Shown: positions 44,826 to 54,202, counted from the first letter of the stretch. The stretch: DNA of 64,000 bases from CAVVEQ01 sp963802095 (GCA_963802095.1 CAWDHI010000007.1:62001-126000); one strand, 5' to 3'. The notes: generated from the sequence alone by a model not told the origin. Made by a program: numbers and translations.

Positions 44826-44892
44826 TACGTGCACAAATCCTGCCCAACACTGGATACAGTTGGGCAGCGGCTCTGCCGCTTGTGTGCATGTA
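44826..44892. repeat. Cruciform-like structure after the Rieske gene
   Basis: Outer stem TACGTGCACA (44826-44835) pairs with TGTGTGCATGTA (44881-44892). Inside are two hairpins, CTGCCCAAC/GTTGGGCAG (44840-44867) and AGCGGC/GCCGCT (44866-44880). It resembles a three-way junction. The role is unknown: structured RNA, cassette site or terminator without a T-run. Confidence 0.5.
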
Positions 44893-44973
44893 CGATTTGC
44901 CTGAATATGCCATAATAGTTTTGGCGTCTCGCTCTTCCCCCACTGCAGCTGAGCGGTGTGTCGGATTTTTGGG

Positions 44974-45015
44974 CATTTCGCGAAGAGCGGCTTCGAGTTT
45001 TGTTGCTATCAAACA
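44974..45015 (+). repeat. GGCTTCGAG repeat, copy B
   Basis: CATTTCGCGAAGAGCGGCTT, then CGAGTTTTGTTGCTATCAAACA; partner of copy A at 42328. It is followed at 45045 by TTGCAAACCGTTCGAC, which resembles the attC-like ends at 33246 and 42424, and then by a gene start at 45086. Confidence 0.7.
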
Positions 45016-45085
45016 GAATCCCAACCCGCCTACACGCAATTATTGCAAACCGTTCGACTTACCAAAAAAAAGAATAAGGATTGAG

Positions 45086-45748
45086 ATGATGAAATTCAAA
45101 TTTAATAAATTATCTCTTCTTAGTCTTGCGATTACCGTGTGCCTGCTTAACGCGTGCACGCTAGGCACAAAATTACCCTGCCCGGAACCAGGAGAGGAAA
45201 TCCCAACTCCAGGACCAGGGGATGAATATGTTTCCCTTACGATTCATAACGACATGTGTATGAGCGTTTGTCAAATACTTGTTTCGCCAAATCATTGTGA
45301 ATACATGGGAGGCATAGACTGGGTAGATGATCATCCTCTCCGCGCAGGAGAGTCGATTTCAAAAGCGGTTCCTCCTGGAAAATATGCAGTTTGGGTGGAA
45401 TTGTGTTCTGAAGAATTCAGGGCAGATGAGAATATCAATGTTCGTTCTGATTACACTCATCCAATCATTGATGATATTGGGAAAGGAGGAAAACCTCCTT
45501 GTGGAACCTCATTGACAATCATCAACAATACCGATGGTCCAATCTGTAGATTATGGATAAGCAACACGGATAGTGCTTACACAAGTTGGAACTGGGTTGG
45601 CGCGGAGCATATTCAGCCGGACGAGTCGCTAACCTTCTCGGTTAGATCCGACACTTATATTATCAGGGCTGAAGACTGTGAAGGTAACCCGCTGCGTACC
45701 GAGGTGGATGCAAATGTCTCTGGCCACCGGGATTGGACAGTTCCATAA
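45086..45748 (+). CDS. Lipoprotein with duplicated beta domain
   Basis: Protein of 220 residues. The lipobox is L-L-N-A-C (Cys near residue 23). Two halves are similar in layout: VSLTIHNDMCMSVCQILVSP…W and SLTIINNTDGPICRLWISNT…W, each followed by LRAGESISKAV or IQPDESLTFSV and a strand pair. This suggests an internal duplication of a domain of about 90 residues with paired cysteines. The start at 45086 follows AAGGA; an adjacent ATG is possible. The function is unknown. Confidence 0.72.
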   Translation: MMKFKFNKLSLLSLAITVCLLNACTLGTKLPCPEPGEEIPTPGPGDEYVSLTIHNDMCMSVCQILVSPNHCEYMGGIDWVDDHPLRAGESISKAVPPGKYAVWVELCSEEFRADENINVRSDYTHPIIDDIGKGGKPPCGTSLTIINNTDGPICRLWISNTDSAYTSWNWVGAEHIQPDESLTFSVRSDTYIIRAEDCEGNPLRTEVDANVSGHRDWTVP

Positions 45749-45895
45749 GGACAATTGAATAGTTGGTATGGTTTCCCCCCCCTCCACCCGATAGCCGGTC
45801 AAGACGGACGATAGGAGCCGGAGGATCGGAAAAGCTACGGCCAGCTGCGGGCGAACCAAACCGCTGGATAGTTACCAGAAAAGAAAGGATAAAAA

Positions 45896-46297
45896 ATGAC
45901 ATATTACATCAAGCTCTATTTCGTCACTCTTTTTGCATTCTTGGCCATAGATATGGTTTGGCTTGGCCTGGTTGCCCGAAATTTCTATTACGAACAGCTC
46001 GGTTTTCTTATGAGTCCTGCCACCAATTGGGTCGCAGCGATGATCTTCTATTTACTTTTCATCGTGGGAATCCTGGTCTTCGTGGTTTTACCAGGACTGA
46101 AGGAGAATTCACTCAAAGCAACCATCCTGCGCGCGGCGTTGTTTGGCCTTGTTACCTACGCAACTTATGACCTGACCAATCTTGCCACCTTGAAAGATTG
46201 GCCACTTCTTATCACCATTGTCGATATGGCATGGGGAACCGTCCTGACGATTGCGGTAAGTTGTGTTGGATATTACTCAGGTAAACGGCTCAGCTAG
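45896..46297 (+). CDS. DUF2177 family membrane protein
   Basis: Protein of 133 residues with four membrane helices. The motifs LFAFLAIDMVWLGLVARNFY at the start, ATYDLTNLATLKDWPL in the third loop and IVDMAWGTVLT in the last helix are those of DUF2177 (PF09945). The function is unknown. AAAGGA precedes the ATG. It is probably the last gene of the accessory region. Confidence 0.9.
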   Translation: MTYYIKLYFVTLFAFLAIDMVWLGLVARNFYYEQLGFLMSPATNWVAAMIFYLLFIVGILVFVVLPGLKENSLKATILRAALFGLVTYATYDLTNLATLKDWPLLITIVDMAWGTVLTIAVSCVGYYSGKRLS

Positions 46298-46655
46298 AAA
46301 TTTAATGGCACCTAAAACTACACCCGACCTAATGCACCATCCAGAGGGAGAGGTTATTGGATTGCCAAGATAAAATTAAAACGATCAAAATGTCGAAGGA
46401 TTTATTTGTAGAGTACGAAAATATTACTTTTAAAACTTTGAAAATTATTGATTGGCTGAGTCCTGGAGCAATACAGCCTAATGAAGCATCCGGCAGACAA
46501 GTGAGATTTGCCAAAGCTTACACGCGATTCCCCGGTTCTAAGTTTTCTCTACTCCCGAAGAGAGTCCACGTCCATCCCGCATCGAACTAGTCGTGTATAT
46601 AAGCTCAGATTACTACCAGTAACCTTACTTGCAATTAATATATTTTTGTGTATAA
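46298..46655. other. Spacer without recognisable gene
   Basis: AT-rich non-coding stretch. CGAACTAGTCGTGTATATAA near 46584 is faintly like the DUF35-end repeat (GACCGAGTCGTATATA) and may be a fifth, very decayed copy. Nothing else is seen until the PerR box. Confidence 0.35.
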
Positions 46656-46678
46656 TTAATAATAATCATTATTATTAA
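46656..46678. promoter_or_regulatory. Fur/PerR-type box
   Basis: Perfect palindrome TTAATAATAAT-C-ATTATTATTAA, 11-base arms around one C, 24 bases before the perR start. It fits the AT-rich Fur-family operator style and implies autoregulation. Confidence 0.75.
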
Positions 46679-46702
46679 ATAAATATTATTTATAATTCAT
46701 CC

Positions 46703-47143
46703 ATGCATGATCCTCAAGTTCGATTCAATGAACTGATCAACGCGTTGAAAGAGCGCGAGTTCCGGCTGACCCCTCAGCGGGTTGAGCTGGTGCGGTTGAT
46801 CGCCTCCAGCGAAGGTCACCCCAGCGCAGGTCAGTTGTATGCCAACATCCATAACCGGTTTCCCACAATGAGCCACGCCACAGTATATAAAACCCTGGCA
46901 CTGCTCAAAGAAATGGGTCAGGTGCTCGAAATCGACCTGCGGGACGACAGCCATTACGACGGCAATCGCCCCGAGCCTCATCCCCATTTGATCTGTTCCA
47001 AATGTAACCGGATCGTCGATGCAGAACTGGCGATTGACCCAGGAGAGATCCGGAAATTGGAGCACACATCGGGTTTTTCCATCGTCCGCTCACAAATTGC
47101 ATTCTACGGGGTCTGCCCGGATTGCAGTGATGAAAATCTATAG
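46703..47143 (+). CDS. perR: Fur family peroxide-responsive regulator
   Basis: Metal-dependent repressor of 146 residues. The N-terminal winged helix includes FRLTPQRVELVRLI and TMSHATVYKTLALLKEMGQV. The regulatory metal region DSHYDGNRPEPHPHLIC contains the His/Asp ligands of PerR-type sensors, and the structural zinc site is CSKC…CPDC. A palindromic box lies upstream and a catalase-peroxidase gene follows by 206 bases, which together point to peroxide sensing rather than iron uptake. The symbol is given on this context. Confidence 0.88.
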   Translation: MHDPQVRFNELINALKEREFRLTPQRVELVRLIASSEGHPSAGQLYANIHNRFPTMSHATVYKTLALLKEMGQVLEIDLRDDSHYDGNRPEPHPHLICSKCNRIVDAELAIDPGEIRKLEHTSGFSIVRSQIAFYGVCPDCSDENL

Positions 47144-47349
47144 GGTAAAAGCATATTAAGGTATCGCAAGGTTATTTCGAAAACACTTAACTCAAGGAGG
47201 TGAACGTCCCAAAGAAGCAACAAGTATTCAATTTATTATAAGCAATGCAGAAAAGATACCATCATGGACTCATTTTTCATTCGAAATAGTCCACCCTATC
47301 AATGAAAATACAACCAGAGAAGATTAAATTAACGAAAGGAGCAAATAAA

Positions 47350-49536
47350 ATGAGCGAAGAAAACAAGTCCCGCGTGCACAATCCCCATGCCGGAGGAGGA
47401 ACCACCATCCAGGATTGGTGGCCAAATAGGTTGCGGCTCGAGATTCTGCATCAGCACTCCACAAAGTCCAACCCGATGAGCGAGGACTTCAATTACGCAG
47501 AAGAGTTCAAGAGCCTCGATCTGGCAGCTGTAAAGAAAGATATTGCTGCGGTAATGACCAACTCACAGGATTGGTGGCCAGCCGATTTTGGAAATTATGG
47601 TCCCCTATTCATCCGCATGGCCTGGCACAGCGCGGGAACTTACCGGGTTGGTGATGGCCGCGGCGGTGGCGGCAGAGGGCAGCAGCGTTTCGCGCCGCTG
47701 AACAGCTGGCCAGATAATGTCAGCCTGGATAAAGCCCGCCGCCTGCTCTGGCCGGTCAAACAAAAGTACGGCCGGAAGATCTCCTGGGCTGATTTGATGA
47801 TCCTCACTGGAAATGTGGCTCTCGAAACGATGGGTTTCAAAACCTTCGGTTTTGGAGGAGGCCGCGAGGATGTTTGGGAACCCGACCAGGACGTTTATTG
47901 GGGCGCTGAAAATAAGTGGCTGGATGACAAACGCTACAGCGGTAACCGCGACCTTGAAAACCCACTGGCTGCTGTTCAAATGGGTTTGATCTACGTCAAT
48001 CCTGAGGGGCCCAACAGCAACCCGGATCCGCTGGCAGCCGCGAAGGACATCCGCGAAACATTCGCCCGTATGGCAATGAATGATGAAGAAACCGTTGCTC
48101 TTATCGCCGGTGGGCACGCATTTGGGAAGACGCATGGTGCCGGAGATGCCGCCCTGGTGGGGCCTGAACCGGAATCTGCCGATATCGAGGATCAGGGTAT
48201 CGGCTGGAAGAGTAAATACGGCACTGGAAAGGGTAGCGACGCGATCACCAGCGGTCTGGAAGTCATCTGGACCACCACGCCAACCAAGTGGAGTAGCAAT
48301 TACTTATGGAATCTATTTGGCTACGAATGGGAGCTGACCAAAAGCCCGGCTGGCGCAAACCAGTGGGTGGCCAAGGGAGCCGGAGCCACAATACCGGATG
48401 CGTTCGATGCAACCAAGAAACATGTGCCGACCATGCTAACCACCGATCTGGCACTGCGGTTCGATCCGGAGTATGAAAAGATCTCACGGCGTTTCATGGA
48501 GAACCCGGATCAATTCGCCGACATGTTCGCCCGCGCATGGTTCAAGCTGACCCATCGCGATATGGGTCCGCTCGCCCGCTATCTTGGTCCCGAAGTTCCT
48601 GCTGAAGAATTGATCTGGCAGGATCCCATCCCGGCAGTCTATCATAAACTGATCGATGAAAAGGAATATTGCTTCCCTCAAGGTAAAAGTCCTGTCATCG
48701 GGTTTGTCGGTTTCAGAACTGGTAACCACCGCCTGGGGTGCTGCATCCACCTTCCGCGGCTCCGACAAGCGCGGTGGAGTAAATGGCGCCCGCATTCGCC
48801 TGGCACCCCAAAAGAATTGGGAAGTGAACCAGCCGGAAAAGCTGGCGAAAGTGCTCAAAGTTCTGGAAGGCATCCAGGGCGAGTTCAATAAAGCACAAAC
48901 AGGCGGCAAGAAAATATCGCTGGCGGATCTTATCGTCCTGGCTGGTTGCGCCGGTGTGGAGAAGGCGGCGAAGAATGCCGGTTTCGACGTGACTGTTCCA
49001 TTTTTGCCTGGACGCATGGACGCCTCACAGGAACAAACAGATGTTGTTTCCTTCGGGGTTCTGGAGCCGAAGGCGGATGGTTTCCGCAACTACCAGAAGA
49101 CCCGTTTTGCCGTTCCAGCAGAGGAGCTGCTGCTGGATAGAGCGCAATTACTGACCCTGACTGCTCCCGAAATGACGGTGCTGATCGGAGGAATGCGCGT
49201 TTTGAATACCAACTATGCAGGATCCAAACACGGCGTTTTCACAAAAAAGACGGAAGCGCTTACCAACGATTTCTTCGTGAACCTGCTGGATATGAGCACG
49301 GTGTGGAAAGCCACCTCGGAAGAACGGGAACTTTTTGAGGGGCATGATCGCGCTACTGGCGCGCTCAAATGGACAGCCACCCGGGTTGATCTCATCTTTG
49401 GGTCTAACTCCCAGCTGCGGGCGCTATAGCTGAAGTATATGGCTGCATGGATTCGCAGGAGAAATTCGTCCATGACTTCATTGCAGCGTGGAATAAGGTC
49501 ATGAACCTGGACCGTTTCGACCTCGCTCGAAAGTAA
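47350..49536 (+). CDS. katG: Catalase-peroxidase (two frameshifts)
   Basis: Bifunctional haem enzyme that removes hydrogen peroxide, about 728 residues when corrected. The distal site RMAWHSAGTYR contains Trp and His, MGLIYVNPEGP supplies the Tyr and ARMAMNDEE the Met of the cross-linked Trp-Tyr-Met adduct, and the proximal His lies in IAGGHAFGKTHG. The start at 47350 follows AAAGGAGC. The frame shifts near 48665, where the C-terminal domain (ASTFRGSDKRGGVNGARIRL) continues in another frame, and again near 49427, after which VYGCMDSQEKFVHDFIAAWN leads to the usual ending at 49534-49536. All parts are well conserved. It is probably regulated by the PerR encoded upstream. Confidence 0.92.
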
Positions 49537-49618
49537 AAGCGGGAAATAGTTTTGAGTAAATACAACTAGAAGACCCCGACAATAATAAATTTCAATGTTG
49601 CTGACATCAAAAATGAGT

Positions 49619-49650
49619 GCACCCTCCAGCTTGGAGGGTGCTTCTTTATT
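49619..49650 (+). terminator. Terminator after katG
   Basis: Perfect 10-bp stem GCACCCTCCA/TGGAGGGTGC with a 3-base loop, then TTCTTTATT. The arms are nearly the same as those of the terminator at 32604. Confidence 0.88.
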
Positions 49651-49783
49651 GTACAATCATACTGGAGGGGTATGAAAAAGGTACCCGGAAAATCTCTCCG
49701 GAAAAATCCTTAGTGAAAAGCGAGAAGTTGGATTTTTTGCGATTCATACCATCAAAAATGATCAAATCCGAGAACCCCAACCC

Positions 49784-50732
49784 ATGAAGCATGATTTTTC
49801 ACGGGTGCACCCCGACCTGCGACCGTTCGCCCAAAGAACTCCGGCGTTTCTATTCAGCCATAAATATCTCTGGCTCACCAAATTATTGACCGGCCTCACC
49901 CCGGCGCTGCGTTCGCCGGAAGATATCGTAATTCAAAACCGATTTATCTCCTCCGGTGATCAGGAGGAAAAGATCAAGGTCAGGTTCTACCGGTCAAAAT
50001 CTGTAAATGCGCCCACCCCTGCGTTGATCTGGATGCACGGGGGCGGGTACGTGATGGGAAAGCCGGAAATGGACGATTGGCGCTGTGTCGGGTATGCCCG
50101 GGAGGCAGGGATCACGGTGGTTTCCGTCGATTATCGCCTCGCGCCAAAACATCCGTTTCCTGCGGGGATGATTGGATTGCCACGCAGCGCTTACATGGGT
50201 GGATTCTCATTCCCAGGAGCTTGGCGTCGACCCGACACGGATCGCGGTTGGGGGAGCCAGCGCCGGAGGAGGGTTGGCGGCAGCCCTGGCGCAGATAGCG
50301 CTCGACCGGCAGATGGTCACGCCGGTTTTTCAATTGCTTGTTTATCCCATGCTGGATGACCGCTCCGCGCTGCGGGAGGACCTGGACGACAGCGATAACA
50401 TCACCTGGAACCAGGAAAACAACCGTTACGGGTGGGAATCGTACCTGGGGAAGAAATGCGGATCGGAAGACCTGCCCGCTTATTCCGTGCCTGCCCGCCG
50501 GGCGGATCTTTCCGGGTTGCCGCCCGCATGGATCGTCGTGGGCAGCCTGGATATCTTTCATGACGAAGATGTGGACTACGGGAACAGGTTGAGGGCTTGC
50601 GGTGTGGATTGCACTTCTCACCTTGTTTCCCGCGCTTTTCACGGTTTTGATGTTTTCGATCCAGAAATTGGGATCGTACGAGAATTTTGGAATTCACAGT
50701 TGATCGCGCTGAAAAATAACTTGTTAGCATAG
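49784..50732 (+). CDS. Alpha/beta hydrolase of the hormone-sensitive-lipase type (frameshifted)
   Basis: Esterase of about 315 residues. The oxyanion motif ALIWMHGGGYVMG (HGGG) lies near 85, VVSVDYRLAPKHPFPAG follows, then after a one-base shift near 50168 the second frame gives CHAALTWVDSHSQELGVDPT, the nucleophile VGGASAGGGLAAALA, the acid in GSLDIFHDEDV and the His in RAFHGFDVFDPE. All catalytic residues of the HSL family are therefore encoded. The start at 49784 has only a weak ribosome-binding site. It is not obviously linked to its neighbours. Confidence 0.85.
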
Positions 50733-50782
50733 AATATTTAAATAGGACTTAACCCTGACAATTAACCTAACAGGACCTTACG

Positions 50783-51802
50783 ATGAAAGCAATCATTTGC
50801 ACTGCCTATGGTTCTCCAGATGTCCTTCAATTGCAGGAGGTGGAAAAACCGCAACCAAAAGCTGACCAAACCCTCATTCGCGTTCATGCCACGACGGTTT
50901 CCAGGGCGGATCTCGAGATCAGGAGCTTCCGCTTTTCCGGTTTGATAGCACTGCCCCTGCGTTTGTATTTTGGCGTGTTCAAACCCCGGGTGCGTATTCT
51001 GGGGGAGGATTTTGCCGGGGTGGTGGAGGCGGTCGGTAAAAACGCGACCTCATTTGCCGTTGGCGACCGGGTCTGCGGAACCAGCGGGATCGGGCTGGGT
51101 GCATATGCGGAATACATCTGCGTGGGCGGTGCGAACGCAACGAGCGTCCTGGCAAAAATTCCACCCGGTATGGATTTTTCGGAAGCCGCTGCCATTCCCT
51201 ACGGGGGATTGGAAGCACTTGGCTTTCTGCGCAAGGGAAATATCCAGAAGGGGCAAAAGATCCTCATCATCGGCGCGGGGGGGAGCTTTGGCACCTACGC
51301 GGTTCAACTGGCGAAATACTTCGGTGCGGAGGTAACCGCCGTGGATAGCGCGGGAAAGCAGGAGATGCTGCGCGCCATCGGCGCTGATCACGTCATCGAT
51401 TACACAAAGCAGGATTACGCCAATATGGGCGAGGTATATGACCTGGTGTTCGATGTTGTCTGCAAGATCCCGCTCGAAGAGCATCTGCGCCTTCTCCGCC
51501 CGGGGGGTACCTGTTTGCTCGCCAATCCACAGAACGACCATTTCTGGAAAGGAATGCAGGCGAACAGAAAGAAGGATAAAAAAGTTGTCTTCGGGGTGGA
51601 TAGCGGTTCTGAGGAGAGTTTAAAATTCCTCCTGGATCTGATCGCAACCGATAAGATAAAGCCGATCATCGACCGAACTTTCACTCTTGAAGAAATGATT
51701 GAAGCGCATCGCTACGCGGAAACGGAACAGAAAAAAGGCAACATCGTGATCAATGTAAGGGAGGAAAAAATGATCGGTAACAGCATGTTCAACAACAGAT
51801 AG
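50783..51802 (+). CDS. Zinc-independent MDR oxidoreductase (quinone reductase-like)
   Basis: NAD(P)-dependent medium-chain reductase of 339 residues. The GroES-like part is MKAIICTAYGSPDVLQLQEV to GEDFAGVVEAVGKNATSFAVGDRV; the Rossmann part has ILIIGAGGSFGTYAVQLAKYFGAEV and IGADHVIDYTKQDY. The zinc ligands of true alcohol dehydrogenases are absent, as in quinone oxidoreductase-like members. It is followed after 11 bases by a DUF7000 gene and may be cotranscribed with the next two genes. Confidence 0.88.
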   Translation: MKAIICTAYGSPDVLQLQEVEKPQPKADQTLIRVHATTVSRADLEIRSFRFSGLIALPLRLYFGVFKPRVRILGEDFAGVVEAVGKNATSFAVGDRVCGTSGIGLGAYAEYICVGGANATSVLAKIPPGMDFSEAAAIPYGGLEALGFLRKGNIQKGQKILIIGAGGSFGTYAVQLAKYFGAEVTAVDSAGKQEMLRAIGADHVIDYTKQDYANMGEVYDLVFDVVCKIPLEEHLRLLRPGGTCLLANPQNDHFWKGMQANRKKDKKVVFGVDSGSEESLKFLLDLIATDKIKPIIDRTFTLEEMIEAHRYAETEQKKGNIVINVREEKMIGNSMFNNR

Positions 51803-51813
51803 GGAATAAACTT

Positions 51814-52332
51814 ATGGGAAACCTCCAAGAGCATATGAACGAATATCGGGAGCAGCTCCAAAAAGGAGAGATCCAGCAAGCCTACCGTGGCTTGATGGAT
51901 TACATGCTAACCTTGAGGGCAAATTTCCAGAAGAACCATCCTGAATTCGAAGTCCAGGGGAATATCTATTTCGGCTATATGGATATGACCTATTTTGCCC
52001 TCTTCCCGGAACCTCTTATACAAAGGAAGTTAAAGATTGCGGTGGTATTCCTGCACGAAGCCTTCCGGTTCGAGGTTTGGCTATCAGGAGCAAACAGGCA
52101 GGTCCAGGTGGACCATTCGAACCTGATTCGTATGAATGGGTGGAACATGTACCCCATCACTGCTGATCCGAAAGTCAGCGATTCCATTTTGGAATATATC
52201 CTGGTGGCAGAACCTGATTTTGGAGATTTGGAAGAACTCACGAAAAAGATCGAGAGTGGCACGGTCAAATTTATTAACGAGATCCAGGATTTCTTCACCA
52301 CTCAAAGAGAATATGAAAATTCCAGGAGATAG
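51814..52332 (+). CDS. DUF7000 family protein
   Basis: Protein of 172 residues, cytosolic. The pattern MNEYREQLQKGEIQQAYRGL, then IYFGYMDMTYFALFPEPL, LKIAVVFLHEAFRFEVWLSG and ILVAEPDFGDLEELTKKIES is that of DUF7000, a family of unknown role found next to many different genes. The length is typical. It overlaps the start of the next gene by 20 bases, so the two are coupled. Confidence 0.8.
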   Translation: MGNLQEHMNEYREQLQKGEIQQAYRGLMDYMLTLRANFQKNHPEFEVQGNIYFGYMDMTYFALFPEPLIQRKLKIAVVFLHEAFRFEVWLSGANRQVQVDHSNLIRMNGWNMYPITADPKVSDSILEYILVAEPDFGDLEELTKKIESGTVKFINEIQDFFTTQREYENSRR

Positions 52333-52984
52333 AAAGGATCATTTTCAACCAACCGGTTTTCTCGCGGCTCCAGCCTCCAGCGAGGGACCGGGTGTGCTTG
52401 TTCTGCATGCCTGGTGGGGCCTAAACGATACGATCAAGGATTTCTGCACCCGCCTGGCGGGGGAAGGTTTCACCGCCTTTGCACCGGATCTTTATCACGG
52501 GAAACTCGCAACCACCATCCCGGAGGCGGAAGCGTTTCGGGATGCGCTGGATTGGAAAGCATCCATCCCCGAGGTCAGCACCGCGGCAAAATTCCTGCAG
52601 GAACGCAGCGGGGAGCCAGCGAAACGCTTGGCTGTGATTGGGTTCTCGCTGGGGGCGTTCTTTGCCCTGAATCTTTCCACCACCGATCCGGAGCGTGTGA
52701 ATAAGGTGATCGTTTTCTATGGCACCGGACCAGCGGATTTCACGAAATCCAGGGCATCTTACCAGGGTCACTTTGCCGAAAACGACCCGTTTGAACCGGA
52801 TTCCGAGATTTCTGGGCTGGAGAAAAGCTTAACCGAAGCTGGTCGGCCGACCACTTTCTACCGCTACGCGGGAACCGGGCACTGGTTCTTTGAACCGGAC
52901 CGAGTGGATGCATACAACCCTGAAAAGGCGAAACTTGCCTGGGAGCGGATGGTGAGTTTTCTTAAAGACACACCCCGAGGTTAA
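52313..52984 (+). CDS. Dienelactone hydrolase family protein with serine nucleophile
   Basis: Alpha/beta hydrolase of 223 residues. GVLVLHAWWGLNDTIKDFC is the family N-terminal strand and oxyanion loop. The nucleophile elbow VIGFSLGAFFALNL has Ser where classical dienelactone hydrolases have Cys. The acid is in HFAENDPFEPDSEI and the His in AGTGHWFFEPDR. The ATG at 52313 lies inside the end of the preceding gene. A longer open frame upstream is antihomologous and is rejected. Likely a carboxylesterase of unknown substrate. Confidence 0.87.
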   Translation: MKIPGDRKDHFQPTGFLAAPASSEGPGVLVLHAWWGLNDTIKDFCTRLAGEGFTAFAPDLYHGKLATTIPEAEAFRDALDWKASIPEVSTAAKFLQERSGEPAKRLAVIGFSLGAFFALNLSTTDPERVNKVIVFYGTGPADFTKSRASYQGHFAENDPFEPDSEISGLEKSLTEAGRPTTFYRYAGTGHWFFEPDRVDAYNPEKAKLAWERMVSFLKDTPRG

Positions 52985-53166
52985 GTTTGTTCTACTTTGC
53001 ATTCTTTTCCTCCTTTTTTGAGGATGTGGAAAACTTCTTTAAGTCGCTAACTGCCAAAACCGGCGCAAAGGTAACAACTCTTGCGCAATCAGCTTGAAGC
53101 TTTCAGTGTCGAGCGGATATAATGATTATCAGAAGGTGCATTGGTTCTAAAGTAAAGGAGGGAATA

Positions 53167-53814
53167 ATGACTGGATTGGTAAAGATCTCCATCATTGCTG
53201 CTGTCTGTTTATTGATTGCCGGTTGTAACCAGTCTGCACCGGAGGGGGAGATTCCTCCGCCACCACTCTCACCGGAAGAGCAAGTATTACCCACCCTGCC
53301 GATCGATCTTAGCAAATCCCAGGCCACCTTGACGATAATCCGTTCCTTGCATGTCCCATTGGGTAATGTCACCATAACCGCGGCGATTCCATTGTTATTT
53401 TTCATCAATGAGAAGAACCCCGAAGATTCCGTGATCCTTTCTGGTACAGGACAGGGCACTGCAACACTTAATGGGGTCGCCATGGGAACCGGAGGAAGTT
53501 ATACAGTAGAAGGAGACTGGCCTGTGGATTATGATGTCAGGGGATCTTTAACTCCCAGTCGAGAGGTTTGTAAGATCAACCTCAGTGTGGACGAAATCCT
53601 TCTCCTTTCCAAGGAGGTCATCGTTCACGCGGGGCCGTTGGGGGATATCCCCATGTCCGGGGGCATGGATGAATTTACTACTTTCACAGAATTAAAATTT
53701 ACCGAGATAGACTCGAGTGTGACAATAGACAGCGGAACCATGCAGAGCACGTTCTCGATAGATGATTGGTGCATGCCGGAATCCACGTACTGCACTTACG
53801 GCTGCGCTCCTTAG
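53167..53814 (+). CDS. Lipoprotein, function unknown
   Basis: Protein of 215 residues. The signal peptide ends in the lipobox L-I-A-G-C (Cys near residue 20), followed by a Pro/Glu-rich linker and a beta-rich domain (VTITAAIPLLFFINEKNPED, GTGQGTATLNGVAMGTGGSY). Five cysteines are clustered near the end (DDWCMPESTYCTYGCAP). AAAGGAGGG precedes ATG 53167. No family is recognised. Confidence 0.72.
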   Translation: MTGLVKISIIAAVCLLIAGCNQSAPEGEIPPPPLSPEEQVLPTLPIDLSKSQATLTIIRSLHVPLGNVTITAAIPLLFFINEKNPEDSVILSGTGQGTATLNGVAMGTGGSYTVEGDWPVDYDVRGSLTPSREVCKINLSVDEILLLSKEVIVHAGPLGDIPMSGGMDEFTTFTELKFTEIDSSVTIDSGTMQSTFSIDDWCMPESTYCTYGCAP

Positions 53815-53907
53815 ATTTTCTAGATGTAAGTGGTATCATAAGAGAAGAAATCGCCACCCTGAGGCGAAGTGCCCGGGGTTGCGTTTTTTTATTGAAAGGA
53901 GCAAAGA

Positions 53908-54198
53908 ATGAGTGAATATGTGTATTCCCACCCAGAGTTGAAGATCACTGCGATCCTCTATGCAAATAACCCCAACGTGGTTGCGTATTTGAAAGAGACA
54001 GGAAATCTCCCGGAGGATATCCCGAATGGAGGATTCCCCACCGGAATGCGAGTGATTATTGAACGGCGTGGGATGGATCCGGAGCTGCGCGAAGATGAGC
54101 AATTAGTCTATGAAGCCATTCTGCGGGAAAACAGGCTCCCAGGGGGAGCGGTGAGGATGGTTGCGGAACCTCCCGAGAAAATGAAAATGGCGAAATGA
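53908..54198 (+). CDS. Small conserved-looking protein, function unknown
   Basis: Protein of 96 residues with mixed charge and no membrane segment (MSEYVYSHPELKITAILYAN, then GFPTGMRVIIERRGMDPELR). AAAGGAG lies eight bases before the ATG, so it is very probably translated. It converges on the methyltransferase gene that ends five bases after its stop. I do not recognise a family. Confidence 0.68.
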   Translation: MSEYVYSHPELKITAILYANNPNVVAYLKETGNLPEDIPNGGFPTGMRVIIERRGMDPELREDEQLVYEAILRENRLPGGAVRMVAEPPEKMKMAK

Positions 54199-54202
54199 CT
54201 TT

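Noticed and set aside
44840..44867. GCCCAAC/GTTGGGC pair as a minimal attC site
   Set aside because: The boxes match the core consensus but are only 24 bases apart, too short for a known attC; treated as part of a larger structure.
52136..52312. Longer start for the dienelactone hydrolase gene
   Set aside because: The extra 59 residues overlap the DUF7000 gene in another frame and look unlike any hydrolase N-terminus.
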